DNA of 64,000 bases from Candidatus Binatia bacterium (lineage in GTDB: Bacteria; Desulfobacterota; Binatia; HRBIN30). Location: contig CALAMI010000028.1 in the NCBI GenBank assembly GCA_937925685.1, positions 1-64,000 of the forward strand, in the 5' to 3' direction. This document shows, one piece after another, positions 19,313 through 27,193 of this stretch. The position numbers and the translations under genes are program-made. Numbering within the stretch: position 1 is the stretch's first letter; every line of letters begins with the position of its first letter. The notes beneath the pieces were generated by a model that worked only from the letters and a program-made list of their open reading frames with translations, did no database searches and was not told the DNA's origin.

Positions 19313-20440
19313 TCAGCCGCATCGGGCTTGCAGTGCGTCGACAATTTCTCTGATGACTATCGGCTCTGTTTCCTGTCGCAAGTGGGACCTCAAAGCGGTC
19401 AGCGCCTCGGTTGTGCCAATCTCTCCCAGCGCCCAGGCCGCGTGCGCACGTACTACGGCGCTCGCATCGCTCGACACAGCATCCACCAGAAATGGGACGG
19501 CATCGGGATTACCCGAGTTTCCTAATGCCACGGCTGCATTGCGAGCAATGCCCTCCCGCTTCGCTCGCCACAGCGCTGTGTGGTAGTAACGGCGTCGGAA
19601 CTCCCCGTCATTGATGCGGAGAAGATCCGGGAGAAACGGATACATGTCATCAGCCGGCTCAAGTCCCAGGGCTCGTCCCCTTTTTTCATTCCAGGGGCAC
19701 ACGTCCTGACAGATGTCGCACCCAAACACCCACTCGTTTAGGCTTTTGCGTACAGCCTTCGGGATGACTCCACGGTGCTCAATTGTCCAGTAGGAAATAC
19801 AAAGGCGAGCGTCCAAGCGGCACTCCCCGTCCAGCGCCCCAGTGGGACAGCCATCGAGACAACGCGTACACCGGCCACACCGATCAGGCACGTGTCCATC
19901 CTGGGGAATCTCAAGGTTCGTAATCACGATCGCTAAGAAAAACCAAGACCCCAATGCGGAATTCAGGATATTCGTATTCTTCCCAAACCAACCAGCACCC
20001 GAAGCCCATGCCCAATCACGCTCCAGCACGGGCCCGGTATCGACCTCGCAGTAACAGCTGGCACCAGGGTAGAATGCAACAATATCGTCGCGGAACTTTC
20101 TCAGGCGTGCGCGAATGACGTCGTGATAGTCTGGGCCCCATGCGTACGCTGCGATCCGTCCTCGCAAGTCTTCTCGCCAGGTGGGCAATGGCTTGCTGCG
20201 CCCGGAGTACGGTATACCAAGCACGATGACCGTTTTGCCATCCGGAACCAACTTCAACGGATCTACGCGGGTCACGCTCGTTCGCTCCAGGTAAGTCATC
20301 GTGGCGTGCGCACCTCGCGCCAACCAAGACTCAAAGGCCTGCGCATGGGGGGCAACCGCCGCCTTAGCGAAACGGCAAAAAGCAAAACCAGCATCCCTGG
20401 CAAGCGTTCGAATCAGCTCAGGAGAAGCGGCCAACTCCAT
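19313..20440 (-). CDS. queG: Epoxyqueuosine reductase QueG
   Basis: Cobalamin-dependent iron-sulfur enzyme that reduces epoxyqueuosine to queuosine in tRNA, the last step of the pathway. The 375 aa protein contains the two [4Fe-4S] Cys sets: CGRCTRCLDGCPTGA near residue 190 and CDICQDVCPWN near residue 240, with WTIEHRG between. The N-terminal YLERTSVTRVDP and AWGPDYHDVI are family motifs. The C-terminal ~70 residues form HEAT-like repeats (RNAAVALGNSGNPDAVPFL, AHAAWALGEIGTTEAL). The Met at 20440 with AAGGAAAGG upstream is preferred over one 15 codons earlier. queA and tgt of the same pathway lie 19 kb away in this window. Confidence 0.94.
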   Translation of the reverse strand: MELAASPELIRTLARDAGFAFCRFAKAAVAPHAQAFESWLARGAHATMTYLERTSVTRVDPLKLVPDGKTVIVLGIPYSGRSKPLPTWREDLRGRIAAYAWGPDYHDVIRARLRKFRDDIVAFYPGASCYCEVDTGPVLERDWAWASGAGWFGKNTNILNSALGSWFFLAIVITNLEIPQDGHVPDRCGRCTRCLDGCPTGALDGECRLDARLCISYWTIEHRGVIPKAVRKSLNEWVFGCDICQDVCPWNEKRGRALGLEPADDMYPFLPDLLRINDGEFRRRYYHTALWRAKREGIARNAAVALGNSGNPDAVPFLVDAVSSDASAVVRAHAAWALGEIGTTEALTALRSHLRQETEPIVIREIVDALQARCG

Positions 20441-20673
20441 ACCTTTCCTTAGCTCCTGCCGCAGGTCCGCGCCGAGCTTCGGCACCCCCGCAAAGGCTCA
20501 CGTTTCGCAGTTCGAACGTACGACAACTTTTGCGCTCCACCACGGCCATGCACAGTCGAATGACGTGCCGCAGTTTGCCACGGACGGATTTGAAAATCCC
20601 CACTAGAAGATGCCGCCCCCGCGCTTGTCACAATCTGCATTCCTAGTTACCAGAATATATTCAAGGAGGCATG

Positions 20674-21804
20674 ATGAGTGCACCACCGTTACGGGGACTG
20701 AAATGTCTTGATCTCTCCCGCCAGTTACCAGGGCCATTTTGTTCAATGATCTTGGCAGACTTGGGTGTGGACGTCTTGGTCATTTCTGCTCCTAACGACC
20801 CGCTCGGAATCGGCATCCCTTTGATCCAGAGGAATAAACGCAGCATGACCTTGAACTTAAAAGCCACGCAAGGCCGCGAGATTTTTTTTCGTCTTGCGCG
20901 GGAAGCCGACATCATTCTAGAGGGCTTCCGCCCTGGGGTCACGGAGCGTTTAGGCATCGATTACCCCACGTTGTCGGCATTGAACCCCCGCCTCATCTAT
21001 TGCTCAATTTCTGGCTATGGCCAGGACGGGCCGTACCGAAACAAGGTCGGGCACGACTTGAATTACCTTGGATATGCTGGGGTCCTGAGTGTGTCCGGTG
21101 GCGCCGGTCAGCCACCCATGGTAATGCCAGTTCAAGTGGCCGACATTGGCGGCGGCGCACTGATGGCAACGGTCGGGATCCTTGCTGCGCTGTTCGCTCG
21201 CCAGCACACTGGCAAGGGCCAGTATATTGACATTTCCATGTTAGACGGGAGTGTCGTGTGGAACGTATTTCATATCCTCATGTACCTCATTCGCGGAGTT
21301 CAACCAGAGCGCGGGAAAACCCAGCTGACCGGCCACTACCCGTGCTATGCGATTTACGAAACAAAGGACGGGAGGTACGTCACTGTCGGCGCTCTGGAAC
21401 CTCACTTTTGGGCAAACCTTTGTGAAAAGCTTGGCTTGAGCCAGTTCATTGCCGATCAATTCGCGGAAGGCACCCGACGCGAGGAGATGCTTCGCGAGTT
21501 CCAACGCAAGTTCCGGGAGAAAACCCGCGATGAATGGTTGCGTGAACTCGGCGACGTCGATATTTGTTTTGGACCTGTCAACGACATTCCCGAAGCGTTA
21601 CGTGATCCTCAGGTGCAACACCGGGGAATCGTCGAACACGAAGACGGAAAACTCTTATTAGGATGCCCCATTAAGTTGTCGGAAACCCCACCGCGGCGCC
21701 CGCAACCGCCTCCGAACCTTGGTGCCCACACGGACGAGGTGCTGAGATCTCTCGGGTTCAGTGCAGAATTCGTGGCGGAGCTTCGCCGACAGGGCGTCGT
21801 TTGA
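20674..21804 (+). CDS. CaiB/BaiF family III CoA enzyme, alpha-methylacyl-CoA racemase-like
   Basis: Intertwined-fold CoA-transferase family protein, 376 aa. It has the N-terminal GLKCLDLSRQLPGPFCSMIL (Asp/Leu-Ser-x-x-x-x-G-P pattern) and later MLDGSVVWN. Two segments match the acid/base pair of alpha-methylacyl-CoA racemase: GHDLNYLGYAGVLS (His) and VADIGGGALMA (Asp). This points to epimerisation of 2-methyl-branched acyl-CoAs rather than CoA transfer. The start ATG follows AAGGAGG; two adjacent ATGs exist and the second has the better spacing. An acyl-CoA dehydrogenase follows 120 bp later, supporting branched-chain or sterol-like acyl-CoA breakdown. Confidence 0.85.
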   Translation: MSAPPLRGLKCLDLSRQLPGPFCSMILADLGVDVLVISAPNDPLGIGIPLIQRNKRSMTLNLKATQGREIFFRLAREADIILEGFRPGVTERLGIDYPTLSALNPRLIYCSISGYGQDGPYRNKVGHDLNYLGYAGVLSVSGGAGQPPMVMPVQVADIGGGALMATVGILAALFARQHTGKGQYIDISMLDGSVVWNVFHILMYLIRGVQPERGKTQLTGHYPCYAIYETKDGRYVTVGALEPHFWANLCEKLGLSQFIADQFAEGTRREEMLREFQRKFREKTRDEWLRELGDVDICFGPVNDIPEALRDPQVQHRGIVEHEDGKLLLGCPIKLSETPPRRPQPPPNLGAHTDEVLRSLGFSAEFVAELRRQGVV

Positions 21805-21925
21805 CGTTTGTATCACGGACGCGAGCTGACTGTGCCGCCTCGGTTGCGCCGGACCGGTTCTTGCCATAAAGTCTTGGTGAACGGTTGTTCGTAGCAGGCG
21901 TGAGTACGAGGGTTGAGGAGGAACC

Positions 21926-23089
21926 ATGGACTTCGGCTTCAGCGAGGAACAAGAACTGTTGCGACGTACGGCCCGCGAGTTCCTTGAAGGGGAATGTCCG
22001 GTGACGTATGCGCGGCAAATGATGGACGACGAACGCGGTTATTCCCCCGAGACATGGCAAAAAATGGCTGAACTCGGCTGGCTTGGCCTGGTTTTTCCCG
22101 AGGAGTATGGCGGCGCTGGGTTAGACATGGTGGATCTAACGGTCGTCCTCGAGGAAATGGGTCGCGTGGTTTTACCAGGCCCGTTTTTCGCAACCGTTTT
22201 GCTGGGAGGTATGGCTGTAACCCTCGGGGGCGATGCCGTTCAAAAACGACGTTTCATCCCCGAAATCTGTAACGGGAACCACAAAGCCACGCTGGCATGG
22301 CTCGAAGAAAGCGGGACTTGGGAACCGTCAGGGATTCGGCTTCCCGCCCGTCGCGACCATAACGCGTACGTTCTCGAAGGAACGAAGCTCTTTGTCCACG
22401 ATGCGCACAACGCAGATTGGATGGTCGTCGTCACCCGCACCACAACCGGTCAGGAAGACCATGGGGTTAGTTTGTTGGTTGTCGACAGTAGCCTACCTGG
22501 CATTCGCATACGGGTGATGAAAACCATGGATCAAACCAGGAAGCTTTGCGAGGTCACATTTGACGGCGTGCGCGTGCCTGCCGACTGCTTGTTAGGGAAG
22601 GAACATGCCGGTTGGGCTTTACTCGAGCGGGTCGCTGACCGAGCCAAGGTCGGCCTTTGCGCGGAAATGTGCGGCGGCATGGAAAGGGTGCTGGAGATGA
22701 GCGTGGCCTACGCCAAGGTTCGAGAGCAGTTCGGCCGCCCCATCGGCAGTTTCCAAGCCATCCAGCATAAATGCGCGAACATGCTTGTGCTTGTGGAAAG
22801 CTCAAAGTCTGCCACCTATTACGCTGCCTGGGCCGTTGCGAATGATACCAAAGATGCTCACCTCGCGGCTAGCATGGCCAAAGCGTACTGTTCCGATGCA
22901 TACCGAATTGTTGCCGGGGAAGGCATTCAGATTCACGGTGGGATTGGATTCACGTGGGAACACGACATGCATCTGTACTTCAAGCGGGCCAAAGGGAGCG
23001 AAGTGACCTTCGGGGACGCAACGTGGAACCGGGAACTAGTCGCGCGTGAAGTCCTCGATAAGCCTGACTTTGTAGAAAGCGCAATTTAA
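21926..23089 (+). CDS. Acyl-CoA dehydrogenase homologue with atypical active site
   Basis: FAD-dependent acyl-CoA dehydrogenase fold, 387 aa, full length. Family landmarks: MDFGFSEEQELLRRTAREFL at the start, LGLVFPEEYGGAGLDMVDL, AYAKVREQFGRPIGSFQAIQ and IQIHGGIGFTWEHDMHLYF. At the position of the MCAD catalytic Glu (EGT motif) this protein reads FGD, placing Phe362 there. The alternative base position used by isovaleryl-CoA dehydrogenase appears to be Ala in my hand alignment. It may use another base, act with a partner subunit, or be specialised for bulky CoA esters. GAGGAGGAACC precedes the ATG. Confidence 0.85.
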   Translation: MDFGFSEEQELLRRTAREFLEGECPVTYARQMMDDERGYSPETWQKMAELGWLGLVFPEEYGGAGLDMVDLTVVLEEMGRVVLPGPFFATVLLGGMAVTLGGDAVQKRRFIPEICNGNHKATLAWLEESGTWEPSGIRLPARRDHNAYVLEGTKLFVHDAHNADWMVVVTRTTTGQEDHGVSLLVVDSSLPGIRIRVMKTMDQTRKLCEVTFDGVRVPADCLLGKEHAGWALLERVADRAKVGLCAEMCGGMERVLEMSVAYAKVREQFGRPIGSFQAIQHKCANMLVLVESSKSATYYAAWAVANDTKDAHLAASMAKAYCSDAYRIVAGEGIQIHGGIGFTWEHDMHLYFKRAKGSEVTFGDATWNRELVAREVLDKPDFVESAI

Positions 23090-23310
23090 GTGCTGGTTTT
23101 CGCCCGCGTGCAAAGGCGCAGACTTTTGCCCGCCTCATTCCCGTTGTCGCAAAAGGTGGTCAGCAAGCACGCGTCATTGATGACGCTACCGTGCTATCCA
23201 GCCGCTGCGGTCGTACTGGTCTGAAATCACGCCTTCGATTCACCCGTGCCAACACCGCCGCCTTGCGATCCATCAACGAACGAGTCATGAGATCGCCTAT
23301 TCTCAGCATC

Positions 23311-24192
23311 TCACGCAACCGTGCGCCCTGCCATCTTTTCGAGGGCGGTCACCAATGCCTGCACTCCCAAGTCTCCTCCGCCGTGGGCCTCCACAACACG
23401 GAAGAGCTCTCGCACGAGAGCCGTTGCCGGCAAGGGTACGCCGAGTTGCGCGGCAGTTTCCGCCACGATACGCAAGTCCTTCTGTTGCAAGCGCACGAAG
23501 AATCCGGGGGCAAAATCCCGCGCCAGCATCTTCGGCCCTTGGTTGCGAAGGTTCCAGGAATCGGCGGAACCAGCCGATAGGACTTGGAGGACCTTGTGGG
23601 GTTCGAGCCCTCCGGCACGAGCTAAAAGGAGAGCCTCGGCAACGGATTGCAGCGTAAGAACGCCAGCCACTTGATTACAAAGTTTCGTCATTTGCCCACA
23701 GCCGTGCGGGCCCATAAACACCACTGTCTTTCCCAAAGCCTTAAAAACAGGGAGGCAGCGATCAAAAATCTCCCTTTTCCCACCGACCATAATGACCAAA
23801 GTTGCCGCCTTGGCACCCGCCTCCCCACCTGAAACCGGTGCATCAAGCATCTCGATCCCGCGCTCCGCTAGGCGGGCCGCGAACGCCCGCGTCGCCTCAG
23901 GAGAAATGGTCGCCATGTCAATGACCACGTGCCCTGCGGAGGCTCCTTCCACAACTCCACTCGCTCCAAAAAGAACAAGCTCCTCATCGGGAGCGTCTGG
24001 CAACATCGTGATCGTGACTTCACCAAAGCGGGCAACCTCCGAGGGCGAAGCTGCGGCTACCGCACCCATCTTTTCTAGCGCGGCCATTTTTGCCGGCGTG
24101 CGACTGTAGACCGCAACCTCAAAACCAGCACGCAGAAGGTTCGTTGCCATGGGATAACCCATGATACCCAAACCAATCCACCCAGTGCGCAT
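23311..24192 (-). CDS. 3-hydroxyisobutyrate dehydrogenase/tartronate semialdehyde reductase family
   Basis: NAD(P)-dependent beta-hydroxyacid dehydrogenase, 293 aa. N-terminal Rossmann motif GWIGLGIMGYPMATNLLRAG, substrate-binding signature MLDAPVSGGEAGAKAATL near residue 118, and catalytic Lys in CGQMTKLCNQVAG near residue 170. The family oxidises 3-hydroxyisobutyrate, tartronate semialdehyde and similar substrates; the exact one cannot be told. The start lies 10 bp after the preceding gene, so it is the last gene of a four-gene minus-strand operon. Confidence 0.87.
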   Translation of the reverse strand: MRTGWIGLGIMGYPMATNLLRAGFEVAVYSRTPAKMAALEKMGAVAAASPSEVARFGEVTITMLPDAPDEELVLFGASGVVEGASAGHVVIDMATISPEATRAFAARLAERGIEMLDAPVSGGEAGAKAATLVIMVGGKREIFDRCLPVFKALGKTVVFMGPHGCGQMTKLCNQVAGVLTLQSVAEALLLARAGGLEPHKVLQVLSAGSADSWNLRNQGPKMLARDFAPGFFVRLQQKDLRIVAETAAQLGVPLPATALVRELFRVVEAHGGGDLGVQALVTALEKMAGRTVA

Positions 24193-24202
24193 CCCTGCAT
24201 CC

Positions 24203-24646
24203 CTATTCGTCTACGCTGGTCATCTTCTCAAACTCACCACGCCCGCCGTTACCACTGAGCCGAATCGTAGCTGCGACTGCCCTCTCAGTGCCCCAGAGCT
24301 GAATTAACCAGGCAAACAAACGGTACTTCTTGCGGATCTTCCGTAAAATCTCATCGATCTCGTTGCGGTCGGTCACTGGCTCGGCCATGCCCTCACAAGT
24401 AACACCCCCAAAGCTCACGACCACACGCGGGTTTCGCAGGATATTGCGGTACCACTGAGGTACTGGCGGCCGCACGTGCTGAACTGCAACAAGATCCGGA
24501 GATAGAAAAACAAACCAGACCTTCACCGTTCGAGGCAAACCAGACTTCCGCCCAACGGTCGTGAGACGCAAAACCCGTTGACGCTTCAGTTCTGCTAACG
24601 CTCCCCACCATGACTGTTGTGGCACCTGTTGACGTCTCCATCCCAT
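24203..24646 (-). CDS. Deazaflavin (F420)-dependent nitroreductase-like protein
   Basis: A 147 aa split-barrel flavin/deazaflavin-binding protein. LRLTTVGRKSGLPRTVKVWF and WYRNILRNPRVVVSFGG are characteristic of the Ddn/DUF385 group, where the RKSG and the NLxxNP-like loops contact F420. Family members reduce nitro compounds, quinones or enones with F420H2, though some bind FMN or heme instead. It lies between an LLM-class F420 enzyme (25 bp gap) and the hydroxyacid dehydrogenase, so it is cotranscribed with both. Confidence 0.72.
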   Translation of the reverse strand: MGWRRQQVPQQSWWGALAELKRQRVLRLTTVGRKSGLPRTVKVWFVFLSPDLVAVQHVRPPVPQWYRNILRNPRVVVSFGGVTCEGMAEPVTDRNEIDEILRKIRKKYRLFAWLIQLWGTERAVAATIRLSGNGGRGEFEKMTSVDE

Positions 24647-24671
24647 TCATTCAAGTTGACCCTGAGCTTCG

Positions 24672-25688
24672 TCAGGCCGTGCGTAACGCTTGGATCACTT
24701 CGCGCCAAAAACCAACATCGCTGGCGGTAAAAGGTAAGTAAAAGCTCAACCGATCTAGGTAACCCGTGTACTTCGCCTTGAGGCGATCCACGAGATCGTC
24801 ACGTAACGCGATTACAGCGTACTCGTGCAGCATTTCGTCGGTGATCTCGTTTGCCATCTCGGCCCACTTCCCTTGTTTCGAAAGGTCTGTCAACTTTCGC
24901 CCCACGTCTCCCCACCCGTGCACTTCCAAGACACCGACATAAGCCGGAGTAGAAGCGTAAAAAGCAATCTGCTGTCTCACAGGAGCCTTTGCAGCCTCAA
25001 GTTCATCACCATCACGTCCGGTCACTACGAAGGCCGTTGTGCTGAGTTCGACTTGCGAACGCTGCCGTTTCGCCTTCGCCAACCCCGCCCCAATATTTGG
25101 AACGACAACGGCGTCCAAGTACCGAATGGAGTGAAACGGGTGGATATGGAAGCCATCGCACAACTCCCCGGCCAAACGGCACATGTACTCGTTGACCCCA
25201 GCGATGAAGATCTTCGGTTTTGGGTAAGGAATGGGGCCCGGATTGAAGAACGGGGTCATCAACGTGAAGTTGTAAAAGCGGCCTTCAAAACTCGGTCGCG
25301 TGCCGTTTTGCCAACAATCCCAGATTGCATGAATCATCTGAATCATTTCGCGCAACTTCGGCCCTGGGTGCTCCCACTTCACGCCAAACCGACGCTCGTT
25401 GTGCGCTTTGACCTGGGTTCCTAGGCCCAAGATAAACCGGCCCTGAGAAAAAGCTTGTAAGTCCCAGCCAATTTGCGCAAACACCATCGGACTACGAGGG
25501 AATGCCACGGCAATTGCAGTCCCCAGCTCCACGTCTTCCGTGTGTTCAGCTGCAAGCACAAGAGGCAAAAACGGATCATGTTGTGCCTCTGCCGTCCACA
25601 AGCCAGCAAATCCTACTTCCGCTACTTGCTTCGCAATCCGTGGGACTTCATTCAGCGAAGCTGCCATCAAGCCAGTGTCAACCTTCAC
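24672..25688 (-). CDS. LLM-class F420-dependent oxidoreductase (TIGR03617-like)
   Basis: Luciferase-like TIM-barrel oxidoreductase, 338 aa. Motifs include VAEVGFAGLWTAEAQHDPF at the N-terminus, ELGTAIAVAFPRSPMVFAQ, SQGRFILGLGTQVKAHNERR and the long FGVKWEHPGPKLREM. These fit the bacterial LLM subfamily that pairs with coenzyme F420 rather than FMN. The substrate is unknown. It sits 68 bp after an O-methyltransferase and just before the Ddn-like gene. Confidence 0.83.
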   Translation of the reverse strand: MKVDTGLMAASLNEVPRIAKQVAEVGFAGLWTAEAQHDPFLPLVLAAEHTEDVELGTAIAVAFPRSPMVFAQIGWDLQAFSQGRFILGLGTQVKAHNERRFGVKWEHPGPKLREMIQMIHAIWDCWQNGTRPSFEGRFYNFTLMTPFFNPGPIPYPKPKIFIAGVNEYMCRLAGELCDGFHIHPFHSIRYLDAVVVPNIGAGLAKAKRQRSQVELSTTAFVVTGRDGDELEAAKAPVRQQIAFYASTPAYVGVLEVHGWGDVGRKLTDLSKQGKWAEMANEITDEMLHEYAVIALRDDLVDRLKAKYTGYLDRLSFYLPFTASDVGFWREVIQALRTA

Positions 25689-25756
25689 GCGTCACCTCCC
25701 TTTTACCCCAACATGCTCAAAACCATTCCTTGATCAAGCAGGCTACCAACGCCAGG

Positions 25757-26413
25757 TTACCGTTTGCGCGCCAACGTCAGGCCATCAGCGATGGGCAGCA
25801 TGACCACTTCCACCCGCGGGTCACGTGCCAGCCGATCGTTGAGCTCCCGCAAAGCCATCGTGTTCGGGTCCGTGATCGCAGCGTCTGCCACCGCGCCCAT
25901 CCACAACACATTGTCAAAAAGAACAACCCCGTTCGGGCGCAAACGCTTCAAAATTTCTTCAAAATACGCCAGGTAGCTTTCCTTGTCCGCGTCGATGAAG
26001 GCAAAGTCAAAAAGGACATCGTCCGGCAGACTGCGCAACGTGTCGATGGCGGGACCAAGCCGAAGCTCAATTTTCTGAGCCACACCAGCCTTTTCCCAGA
26101 ACCGCTGGGCGACGTTGGTCCACTCCTCGTTCAAATCGCAGCAAATCAACCTGCCGTCTTCGGGTAGCGCCATCGCAACGCACAGAGCACTGTACCCAGT
26201 AAAAGTTCCTACCTCGATGGCATTCTTGGCCTCCATCAGTCGCACCAACAAACCCATGAACGCACCTTGTTCCGGAGAGATCTGCATTAGTGACAGTGGG
26301 CCGAACCGCTCCGCCGTCTCCGCAGCGAGCTCGTTCAAAACCTGTGGCCGTGGCGAACAGTGCTCTAAAATATAACGGTATAGATCTGCGTTGAGGCTGG
26401 TGAACTTATCCAT
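25757..26413 (-). CDS. SAM-dependent O-methyltransferase (caffeoyl-CoA OMT-like)
   Basis: Class I methyltransferase of the O-methyltransferase 3 group, 218 aa. SAM-binding motif I is AIEVGTFTGYSALCVAMALP, the acidic residue ending the second strand is in LICCDLNEEW, and the metal-binding region is DFAFIDADKESYLAYFE with VLFDNVLWMG further on. Family members methylate catechol-type hydroxyls with Mg2+. The Met at 26413 (MDKFTSLNADLY) is preferred to an upstream start because it matches the family N-terminus. First gene of the operon with the two F420-type enzymes. Confidence 0.87.
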   Translation of the reverse strand: MDKFTSLNADLYRYILEHCSPRPQVLNELAAETAERFGPLSLMQISPEQGAFMGLLVRLMEAKNAIEVGTFTGYSALCVAMALPEDGRLICCDLNEEWTNVAQRFWEKAGVAQKIELRLGPAIDTLRSLPDDVLFDFAFIDADKESYLAYFEEILKRLRPNGVVLFDNVLWMGAVADAAITDPNTMALRELNDRLARDPRVEVVMLPIADGLTLARKR

Positions 26414-26612
26414 AAGATATCCTCTCGCGCAGCGATTAGCGCACCGCCCCCGGAGGCCCAAGTTCCTGCTGTTCCAGACAGCCCGCAATACCCTTGGAGC
26501 ACCCCCAGCCGCTCCGCGCTACGGCCTTTTTGCTGGTTGCCGCAGTAGGCGAATGAGGGTACAAGGATCCCACGGCTGGCGGCACGTCCTCCGGCTGGCG
26601 AAAGGAGGGCTC

Positions 26613-26816
26613 ATGGCAGTAGCTCGCGTAACGGAAATTCGTGCTTCTTCACCCGATGGTTTCCAAGAGGCTGTGCTTGAAGGAGTGCGGCGCGCCGCCA
26701 AGACATTGCGCGGCATCACGGGGATCGAAGTGCTCGGTAAACGAGTCAAGGTTGACCAGGGCCGAATCATCGAGTACCGCGTCGACATGAAAGTGATCTT
26801 CGTCCTCGAGTCGTGA
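26613..26816 (+). CDS. Dodecin-family protein, copy 1
   Basis: A 67 aa dodecin: MAVARVTEIRASSPDGFQEA, KTLRGITGIEVLGKRVKV, and the closing strand VDMKVIFVLES. Dodecins form hollow dodecamers that store flavins or related ligands. The Trp that sandwiches flavin in classical dodecins (in the WFEV segment) is Gly here (TGIEV), so ligand choice may differ. A strong AAAGGAGGG precedes the ATG. A second copy follows after 49 bp. Confidence 0.9.
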   Translation: MAVARVTEIRASSPDGFQEAVLEGVRRAAKTLRGITGIEVLGKRVKVDQGRIIEYRVDMKVIFVLES

Positions 26817-26865
26817 TCGGGCGGTGTACCACGCCTAAAAAGATGGACGGAAAGGAGGGTCGCTG

Positions 26866-27069
26866 ATGGCAGTCGCAAGGCAAACCCAAATCATCGGTGC
26901 TTCTCCCCACAGCTGGGAGGATGCAGTTCGCAACGCTCTTGAAAGGGCGAACAAAACCTTACGCGGCATCACCGGGCTGGAGGTTCTCAAAGAAAACGCT
27001 CACATCGAGAATGGTAAGATCGTGGAATACCGTTCGACCGTTCTGGTGACGTTTGTTCTCGAAAACTAA
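26866..27069 (+). CDS. Dodecin-family protein, copy 2
   Basis: A second 67 aa dodecin directly after the first, clearly a paralogue: MAVARQTQIIGASPHSWEDA, NKTLRGITGLEVLKENAHI and STVLVTFVLEN. The two share the MAVAR start, the KTLRGITG segment and the FVLE end but differ elsewhere. This copy also has Gly where classical dodecins have the flavin-stacking Trp. GGAAAGGAGGG precedes the ATG. They may form homo- or hetero-dodecamers. Confidence 0.9.
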   Translation: MAVARQTQIIGASPHSWEDAVRNALERANKTLRGITGLEVLKENAHIENGKIVEYRSTVLVTFVLEN

Positions 27070-27193
27070 CCCGCGCGCTTGACGCTGCTCGTAACCCGAG
27101 CCGAGGGCCTTCAACTTCGTCGGTTCGACGGAACGAAGCGAACCGGAGCAGCAACGCCCATGGGAGGCGAAAATTCTTTCCTCTGTCGAAACA

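Noticed and set aside
25502-26167. A 221-codon plus-strand frame opposite the O-methyltransferase
   Set aside because: The opposite strand carries clear methyltransferase and LLM enzyme motifs; this frame is a shadow.
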